12,500 nucleotides of DNA from Botryococcus braunii (lineage: Eukaryota; Chlorophyta; Trebouxiophyceae), in NCBI GenBank assembly GCA_002005505.1, contig KV908383.1:377501-390000 (forward strand). The letters run 5' to 3'. The number at the start of each line of letters is the position of its first letter. Within the stretch, counting starts at the first letter, position 1. A program made the position numbers and the translations under genes. Below are positions 6,870 through 12,500 of this stretch, one piece after another. The notes beneath the pieces were generated by a model. The model saw nothing but the letters and a program-made list of their open reading frames with translations. It did no database searches and was not told the DNA's origin.

Positions 6870-7999
6870 GTATGTTGAGTGTATGATGATTGTTTAACAA
6901 AGTGATGACGCCTTAGCCTGTTAATTCACAGTACGTTGAGGGTGGATGCATATGGAGGCCGTTAAGCAGGAAACTCTCGGAAAATGAAAAGTAATAGCGG
7001 ATATGCCTGCAGGTGAAAGCAGAACGCGATGATTTGGAGAAGGATGTGGAGAATTTGTGTATGCAGAATGGGAATGCAAGCATCTTTTCCCGTTCTGCCG
7101 TCTTGAGCGAGCGAATTTACTCTACAGATAAGGAGCTATCGAAAGCAAAGAAACAGGTAGGATTTGTATGTGAGTGGTAGAAGGAAGAAAATTATAACAT
7201 GGGAGGAAAATTTTTGCGGATGTAGTTTCAGGGGGATGGGTGAGTGCCTCAGTCAAAGAAATGAGGCCTGCAGCTCTGTTTCTATCCGCCTGTAGCCCAG
7301 CAATGGTCATGGGGTTCTGTGCAGCTGGAAACGGTTACTGCTGAGCGGGACAGCCTCAGAGAGGATCTTCTCTCAACAAAGGAGTCAAAACGCAAGACAG
7401 ATGGAACCTGGAAGGCTGAGAGGGAAAAGGTTGAACGTCTTGAGAAGGAGCTCTCCTTCTATCAGACCCAGAGTGTGCGAGCAATTGCTGATAGAGACAA
7501 GGTACATTTTCAGTGCGGTCCTCGTGGCTGTGTTCATATGCAGCAGCCAACTTGTAAAAGTTTCCCACGTATCTGCACCTTGCTAAAACACATGTCCTTG
7601 GAAGGCATTACTGTCTTTTTAACGTGTCGATGTCACTTTTGCAAACCACTGTATAGTAAGCAATGGTAGTAAGTTGTCTTGCAAGTGTATGGGACGGGTA
7701 ACAGGCAGCATGGGAAGCTGAAGAGCTGCGGAACAGTACTCTTGCCATGGAGGCACGTCTGCGGATAGCAGAAAGCAAAGCACTTTCTGAGACCACAAAG
7801 CGTGCAGAAACAGACCGCCAGTTGGCTGCAGCCCAAACTAGAGTGCAAGAGCTGGAGGAGCTTGCCTCTGAGGCTGCTTCTGTGCCAGGCCTGCGCGATG
7901 ATTTGGCTAAGGCGGAAAGTCTCATAAAGGATTTGACCGAGCTAAGAAACTCCTTGCAGGTGAACCTTCCCCCCCCCCTCATATCGTGGTGCAATAAAA

Positions 8000-8092
<93 letters not shown>

Positions 8093-10338
8093 CGCGTGGG
8101 CTTGGGTACGCGCATACGCTTTTGCAGGCGATTCAAGGTTCCTGTATATCCCTCGGAGATGACACAACGATGAAGTCATTGTTCATTTGGTTAACAGCTT
8201 TGTTTTGTCCAATGGCTCTACTTCCTGTGAACAGGTGGAACTCAGCCATGCTATTGAAGAAGTGTCCTCGACAAAGACATCCTTGCTGGAAGCAGATTTA
8301 AAACTGCAGGACCTGGCGAAAGACTATGATGCATTGCAGAAGTCGTCTTCGATAGAGGGGGCAGATCTGCAGAAAGAGAAAGAGACCTTGGAGGTATGCA
8401 GGTTGAAAGAATGATATGGTTAACTCACCTAGTAAGGGCGGAAGAGAGCTAAGTGAAGATCATGCTGCACAGGGTATGGTAAAGGAACTGAAGCAAACCA
8501 AACAGAGACTGGAAACTCGGCTCGAGGAAGCTGAAGGCGCTCTGGCTGGAGCCCAAGCCGAAGTGGAGGTTACCCGGCAGACAGCGGCAAAGCAGGCAGA
8601 GTCTCAGGCTGCTGCAGCTGAGGAGAGGGAGACCAAACTGGTTGAGCGGCATAACTCTACGGTCTGCCCTACAAGTTCAGGGTTGACAGTGCCAATGTTT
8701 GTAAACAATCGTCAATGTTTGTAAATCTGAAAGGGAGCCCTGAAGGTTCTCCAGTCTCAACTTGCCACCCTCCGGAGGGGAGGGGGTTGTCAAACCTTGA
8801 GGGCTCCCTTTCAGGGTTTTCAAGCATTGCATGCATTGAGACGAAGGTGGTGCTCTGGATCAATGTTCTCGTGGCTGAGAGTTTGCTGCATCTGCGAGAA
8901 CACTTGCGGGGAACGTTGATCCATCTGGTCTGTTGGATTGTTCTTTAAATGATTTTGTTGACGGCAAAGGTTACACAAAAGTGGAGATGAATCTGGTGTA
9001 AGGTTGGTATGCTGCGTATGGTAATGTAAGCTAATAACTTTTATCTCCCCATGTGATTTTAACTTTGAACCAGCCTTTGTTTGAATTGAGGGCTGAAGCG
9101 CTATAAACTATCCACATTTGATTATTGTTTTGGGCTGCTGCAGGTCAAAAAATTGGAATCTGAGCTAGAACAGCTGCAGGCTGATCATAAGAACTTGCAA
9201 CAAGAGTTTGAGCAGGTGATGGGAAGAATCCTTGTTTGCAGCTTAAGTAAATGGGGCGCATATTAGGCGCCAGGGACACAAGATGCTTCCTGACTTTGCC
9301 ATGCCAGTTTATGTGCAATACTTTCCTACAAACTTGATATCTCTGACTAGTTTACTAGCTACAATATGTAAATTTGGGGGTTTGAAATGAAATGCATATT
9401 TTAACTTCAAGAACGTCAGTATGATAATATTCAGTCATGGTTCTTGCATGCACACTAATGAGTCACGCAGACTAGACAACAATTGTAGGTTCTTGAGACT
9501 CGGGATGCTTGCAGGCCAACAAGGAGAAGGTTCAAGCATTGATGCGCCTTTCTGCAGCAGAGCAAACTGCAACACAAGCATTTGAAGAGATGGGAGAGAT
9601 GAAGGATCAGGTGGCGGACCTGAAGGAGTCCCTCAAAAAGGTCGGTGCATGCTTTGTGCTCTTCACTGCATGCTTTCTGATCTTCGATCAACGGCACTCC
9701 TCCCGATACTCTGTGAGGGTGAGGCGTACATACAAATCCACGCGGACGTGCATGGCATACATCCTCGCAAGCGGGTGGGAGGAGGGGATCAGAGGGAAGG
9801 GGTGGGGAACCATTAGGAGGGCTTCACAGAAGAACAAAGTCCAGTCAGGGGGTTCAGACAATACTGAGTTGTCAGCAAATCTGGGACGTGCATTTAGTTT
9901 AACTCCTTGCATGCAATCAAGAACGTGTGCTGTCCCAGGTGACCTTCATAGTACTTTTGCACTGCATTAGAACTTTTTTTTTGGGGCTCTGGAATTTTGT
10001 TGCGGGTACGCTTGGGGAAAAGAAGGGGGGGGGGGGGGAGAGGGGGGCCTCCTGCGGGAGTCGAAGCTGTTGCATTTCAGGCGTCTGCACATTGTAATTT
10101 GTGATATCCATGGGCTCAGGCCACGGAGGAAAAGGTCAGTGCCTTGATGCAATTGGCTGGTGGGCGCAAAACAAGTGGCAAGGGCAAAAGTGGAGCTGCT
10201 GCAGCTCCCTCTTCTAGCTGGCGGGTGGGTCCTCCCCCTTCTAGACAATGTAGTCAGATGATTACTTTGGCCTTTAGATTGTCACATAGATTTACAGCTG
10301 GTATATTGGCATATTCGGTAGGTTCGGTCAAAAATTGA
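6819..10338 (+). CDS. Long coiled-coil protein, nine-exon gene (plant At1g24560-like?)
   Basis: Model: join(6819..6869, 7013..7156, 7325..7501, 7705..7959, 8235..8393, 8473..8661, 9144..9215, 9515..9640, 10120..10338), 463 codons. Exons were placed by GT-AG sites and an unbroken frame; every intron is phase 0. The protein begins MASLEDLVKQLQKELA and is dominated by Glu, Lys, Leu, Ala and Gln with heptad-like spacing, typical of a long parallel coiled coil. It has no signal peptide, no clear motor or nucleotide-binding motif. Landmarks are ERDDLEKDVENLC (about residues 21-33), ELSFYQTQSVRAIADRDKAAWEAE (about 107-130) and a pair of EKVxALMxL motifs (about 353 and 395). From memory these match the order seen in a plant coiled-coil family typified by At1g24560, whose members I recall as about 680 residues. 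The model here is shorter, and its last 40 residues are not coiled-coil-like, so the C-terminus may be wrong. Function unknown; a scaffold or tether role is only a guess. Confidence 0.68.
7013..7156 (+). CDS. Coiled-coil gene exon 2
   Basis: 48 codons between a CCTGCAG acceptor and a CAG|GTAGGA donor. It encodes VKAERDDLEKDVENLC, then a non-helical NGNASIFSRSAV break, then a return to coil. The break matches the position of a similar interruption I recall in plant relatives. Confidence 0.7.
7325..7501 (+). CDS. Coiled-coil gene exon 3
   Basis: 59 codons from TGTGCAG|CTG to AAG|GTACAT. It contains LETVTAERDSLREDL and ends IADRDK, which joins in frame to AAWEAEELR of exon 4. Confidence 0.72.
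7705..7959 (+). CDS. Coiled-coil gene exon 4
   Basis: 85 codons, the longest exon. The acceptor is GGTAACAG|GCA; using the next AG three bases on (GGCAG) would shift the frame. It ends CAG|GTGAAC. It is a continuous Ala/Glu/Leu-rich coil. Confidence 0.72.
7960..8234 (+). other. Coiled-coil gene intron 4 with long TG tract
   Basis: A 275-nt intron of which about 100 nt is (TG)42(CG)6. The remaining sequence holds a C-run near the donor and an ordinary GTGAACAG acceptor. Confidence 0.7.
8001..8096. repeat. (TG)42(CG)6 microsatellite
   Basis: Perfect TG from 8001 to 8084, passing directly into CG to 8096: another long uninterrupted purine/pyrimidine alternation. It ends 138 nt before the exon 5 acceptor. 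Confidence 0.95.
8235..8393 (+). CDS. Coiled-coil gene exon 5
   Basis: 53 codons from GAACAG|GTG to GAG|GTATGC. It begins VELSHAIEEVSSTKTSLLEA and ends LQKEKETLE. Confidence 0.72.
8473..8661 (+). CDS. Coiled-coil gene exon 6
   Basis: 63 codons starting GMVKELKQTKQRLE after a GCTGCACAG acceptor; the preceding intron is only 79 nt. The donor is uncertain. ACG|GTCTGC at 8662 is in phase and gives HNST|VKKLESE, but GTCTGC is a weak donor. CTG|GTTGAG at 8641 is an in-phase alternative that would drop seven codons. Confidence 0.62.
8727..8814. repeat. 88-nt inverted repeat with 22-nt arms, one mismatch
   Basis: Arms are 8727-8748 (starting CTGAAAGGGAGCCCTG) and 8793-8814 (ending GAGGGCTCCCTTTCAG), with 21 of 22 positions complementary. 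The 44-nt middle has its own 12-bp palindrome CCCTCCGGAGGG at 8768-8779. It could be a miniature foldback transposon or a transcribed hairpin of miRNA-precursor-like size. No target duplication was found. Confidence 0.8.
8856..8923. repeat. Second inverted repeat, 13-bp arms
   Basis: TGGATCAATGTTC (8856-8868) pairs with GAACGTTGATCCA (8911-8923), with one mismatch that would be a tolerated wobble pair in RNA. An overlapping alternative pairing is GTTCTCG with CGAGAAC in the loop. Confidence 0.75.
9144..9215 (+). CDS. Coiled-coil gene exon 7
   Basis: 24 codons, the second shortest exon, from GCTGCAG|GTC to CAG|GTGATG. It encodes VKKLESELEQLQADHKNLQQ followed by EFEQ, a textbook heptad pattern. 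Confidence 0.7.
9515..9640 (+). CDS. Coiled-coil gene exon 8
   Basis: 42 codons from GCTTGCAG|GCC to AAG|GTCGGT. It contains the first EKVQALMRLSAAEQT motif and ends MKDQVADLKESLKK. Confidence 0.7.
10120..10338 (+). CDS. Coiled-coil gene exon 9 (terminal in this model)
   Basis: It starts after GGGCTCAG with ATEEKVSALMQLAGGRKT, the second EKV-ALM motif, then a Gly/Lys/Ser/Ala linker, and runs to TGA at 10336-10338. The first 35 or so codons look coding; those after VGPPPSRQ look like read-through into intron. Possible phase-0 donors are GTGGGT after CGG (near 10225) and GTAGGT at 10318. If one is used, the gene continues downstream; a candidate 11-codon phase-0 exon follows an AATAG acceptor at 10462-10494 (IPSKNPVHKKQ). 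Confidence 0.5.
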   Translation, partial: ATEEKVSALMQLAGGRKTSGKGKSGAAAAPSSSWRVGPPPSRQCSQMITLAFRLSHRFTAGILAYSVGSVKN

Positions 10339-10339
10339 T

Positions 10340-10860
10340 CAGGATCACTGCTGCTGGAGAAATTACAAAGTATACCATGTGCAAGACGATGAATTTTGTA
10401 TGCTTGAGAAGCCACCTGACATACTTTATGCGTCAGACGTGTTTGTCAACTTTTCCAATAGATCCCGTCTAAGAATCCTGTGCACAAGAAGCAGGTCATA
10501 CTACACTGTACGTCGTATGCTCCAGTAGACTTCTTGTTCCCCAATCCTAGGTTGCTTCTTTTCCTGCGGGAACATGCCTCAACTGCAGCATCAGGGCTTT
10601 CCAGGTCTGTAGGAAGGAGTTGAAAAAACTGCCATGTCTGCTGGAGTCCTTCTGGTGTTGCTTAGCATTTTAGTGCAAAGTCCTGAGGCAGTGATATTTT
10701 CTTTGGGCCACAGAGGTGGGGTGCCGGTGGAGGAGAGGAACCTGATGGACCTGGTTCCCGACGTACAACAACGGAGGTGGGGTGCTATCACTGTCTCTGT
10801 ATAGACATGTTGCTGAGTGTGTCTTGTGCTAGGGAGAGGCGCGGGGGGGGGGGGGGAGAC
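10340..10860. other. Downstream region, no firm gene
   Basis: Apart from the weak mini-exon candidate at 10462-10494, nothing coding is supported. The 12-mer GAGGTGGGGTGC occurs twice (about 10712 and 10772). No clear poly(A) signal for the coiled-coil gene was seen. Confidence 0.35.
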
Positions 10861-10867
10861 AGTCAGA

Positions 10868-10870
<3 letters not shown>

Positions 10871-10954
<84 letters not shown>

Positions 10955-11035
10955 GGGGGGGGGGAGAGGGAGGGGGGGAGAGGGAGGGGGGGAGAGTGAG
11001 AGTGAGAGTGAGAATGAGAGGAGGGGGATGGGGGG
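10871..11035. repeat. (AC)35 - (AG)6 - G-rich compound repeat
   Basis: (AC)35 at 10871-10940, (AG)n at 10941-10953, then G-runs separated by GA or A (10954-10992) and GTGAGA repeats to about 11020. The G-run section satisfies the usual four-G-tract pattern of potential G-quadruplexes on the plus strand. Confidence 0.9.
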
Positions 11036-11300
11036 CAGTTGTAGAAGGGTGGTTATTCTGCCATTATGTTGCCACGAAATTGAGTCCATCTAATATGAAC
11101 ATCTTCATGTCCTGAGATCTTCGTCCAATGAATTTTTGGACTCCATTTTCAAGGTATAGAGGTTTTTTCCAAGTTCCTTCATAACCAGTGCTTCAGGTCG
11201 GATGTACTGTTAGATCTAACGGCAATTGGACAATGCAGGCATGATGATTGGCCGCCCCTGGATCCACATGGTCAGCCACATATCTTGATATGGGGTACGG
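11036..11300. other. Unique sequence without a supported gene
   Basis: No open frame with recognisable content and no strong repeat was seen on either strand. Confidence 0.35.
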
Positions 11301-11312
11301 CTTTTATGAGGA

Positions 11313-11457
11313 GGGTTTAAGTCTGTTTTGACTAAGCGAGGGCGTGTGCAACAGCAACTTGAATTTTGAGTTTTTTGAGCCATCATAATTATGTGAATGG
11401 GTTGAAGCCTGCACCGACTAAGCGAGGTTTCTGTGCAATGGTATCTTCACTTTCAAT
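11313..11457. repeat. Imperfect duplication, 86-bp offset
   Basis: GGGTTTAAGTCTG...GACTAAGCGAGG...TGTGCAA...TTCAATTTTG-like order appears twice. The exact 12-mer GACTAAGCGAGG lies at 11330-11341 and 11416-11427, with similar flanks (GGGTTNAAG upstream, TGTGCAA downstream). It looks like an old tandem duplication. Confidence 0.6.
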
Positions 11458-11630
11458 TTTGTTGCGCACAATTAGTCACTGTTATTCATTCTCCAGAAAC
11501 TGTTGGGTGGATTCAACATAGTTAGTGGCGATTTTGGGCTGCTGTCCCGATAGTGTAGATCCAGATGTTGAAACTGTTCCTTTCAGCAAAAGGGAGGGGG
11601 GCGTCTCATGGTGGGGGGGGGGGGTCTCCT

Positions 11631-11667
11631 CACACACGCGCGCGCGCGCGCGCGCGCGTGTGTGTGT

Positions 11668-11754
<87 letters not shown>

Positions 11755-11764
11755 TGTGTGTGTG

Positions 11765-11831
<67 letters not shown>

Positions 11832-11860
11832 ACGCGCGCGTGTGCGGGCGCATGCATGTG
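11631..11860. repeat. Compound microsatellite (CG)n-(TG)n-(AG)n-(TG)n
   Basis: Alternating CA/CG/TG from 11631 to 11671, a TC interruption, (TG)n to about 11710, (GA/AG)n about 11713-11752, GTGTGTGTGTGAGA, then a second long (TG)n to 11830 and a CGCGCG/TGTGCG end. The open frames across it are Cys-Val, Arg-Glu and Thr-His runs. Confidence 0.92.
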
Positions 11861-12500
11861 ACTGTGAGGGTGGGCGGAGATCAAGGTATGCTGAGGTTTT
11901 GGCAAAGGAAATCTTTACACTGCATGTGGGTTGTGAGGCATTTCTCAGGGGGGCACGGCCTAGTGTTGATTTCTTTGCTGCCTCGTCTGCCGTTTAAGGG
12001 AGGCAAGGTGCAATGTACAGCTTACCCTGATATTGTAGCGTGATGGCGATGAAGCCATGGGCTGGGTCATGAAGTCTGTGGGGGTTGACAGGACTGGTGT
12101 TGGGGCAAGCAATAACTCGGGAATGCTCTTGGAAAACTTTGATGGTAGCGTCTTGGCTTGTTGTCAATCCAAGCCCTGCAGCTGGTATGAAGTTGCTGCC
12201 GTGATTTCCCTCGAAAAATACCACTGTAGCCGCCTGTATCTGCATCCTGAAGCTGTTGTTGTGTGCCAAGTTGGCACTGCCAACCCAAGGGCAACTCAAA
12301 ACTTGAGTTGGTGGTTGCTTTGCTTGATTTTTGCAGGACTGCAGCGTGATTATGCACCTTCATCAGAATTGGAAGCTCCAGAAGAGCTTTGATGCTCGAA
12401 TCTCCACCACCTTCCTGCAAAGGGCATCCTGGAGCCATGTTCCAAGCGCTTTTGGAATCTGTGGAGTAGCAAAATAAACCTGTGCTGTTGTTGGTGGGTT
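11861..12500. other. Right-edge region, unidentified, possible gene end
   Basis: A plus-strand frame at 12057-12392 (111 codons, ...EKYHCSRLYLHPEAVVVCQV...) and an overlapping minus-strand frame at 12067-12438 are both open and neither is recognised. A good-looking acceptor TTTTTGCAG ends at 12336. The phase-0 frame after it runs 46 codons to a TAA at 12474-12476, overlapping an AATAAA hexamer. This could be the last exon of a gene, possibly an extension of the coiled-coil gene, but the link is not demonstrated. Confidence 0.25.
12473..12478 (+). promoter_or_regulatory. AATAAA poly(A)-signal-like hexamer
   Basis: A canonical AATAAA is followed by a TG/T-rich stretch (TGTGCTGTTGTTGGTGGG) up to the window edge. 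That arrangement is common downstream of eukaryotic transcription units. A single hexamer is weak evidence. Confidence 0.3.

Larger units (their letters stand above)
8662..9143 (+). other. Coiled-coil gene intron 6 with two fold-backs
   Basis: A 482-nt intron. It holds a 13-bp direct repeat CAATGTTTGTAAA (about 8692 and 8713), an 88-nt fold-back (8727-8814) and a second fold-back (8856-8923). The rest is unique and AT-rich, ending in a GGGCTGCTGCAG acceptor. Confidence 0.6.

Overview
The window looks like nuclear DNA of a complex, intron-rich eukaryote. I find no bacterial-style operons, RNA genes or CRISPR arrays. Two plus-strand genes are broken by GT-AG introns, and the DNA between and inside them is full of long (TG)n/(AC)n microsatellites, minisatellites and at least one cut-and-paste transposon relic. 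The best-supported protein is a long coiled coil. Its N-terminus and its paired 'EKVxALM' motifs resemble, from memory, a plant coiled-coil family typified by Arabidopsis At1g24560. That points to the green lineage, perhaps a streptophyte alga with a large repeat-rich genome such as Chara. This placement is an inference from protein pattern, not a database result.

Layout. 1-480 is pyrimidine-rich low-complexity sequence. 505-1020 is a degenerate 42-bp minisatellite interrupted by a (GT)32 tract. 1057-1203 and 2689-2925 are the last two exons of a major facilitator superfamily (MFS) transporter gene whose earlier exons lie outside the window. Their 1485-nt intron carries a 97-bp uninterrupted purine/pyrimidine alternation and a complete 501-bp non-autonomous hAT-type element with 12-bp terminal inverted repeats and a perfect 8-bp target duplication. 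2926-6750 is mostly intergenic. It holds a 33-bp repeat just past the transporter stop, a perfect 13-bp inverted repeat, a 36-bp repeat, a 62-bp repeat array organised as alternating 124-bp dimers, a possible minus-strand pseudogene, and a 400-bp compound microsatellite.

6819-10338 is a nine-exon coiled-coil gene. The splice sites were placed by hand. Every inferred intron falls in phase 0, and the reading frame stays open from the first ATG to a stop. Its sixth intron contains two consecutive fold-back structures, and its fourth a (TG)42(CG)6 tract. Its true C-terminus is uncertain. 10340-12500 has no gene I can defend. It contains two further compound microsatellites, a possible G-quadruplex tract, an 86-bp-spaced duplication and a poly(A)-signal-like hexamer at the right edge.

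The two genes appear unrelated: one is an integral membrane transporter, the other a rod-like cytoplasmic or scaffold-type protein. Nothing in the window suggests they work together. I did not find a clear undescribed multi-gene system. The most distinctive items are the intact hAT-type MITE, the dimeric 62-bp array, the intron fold-backs and the all-phase-0 coiled-coil gene.
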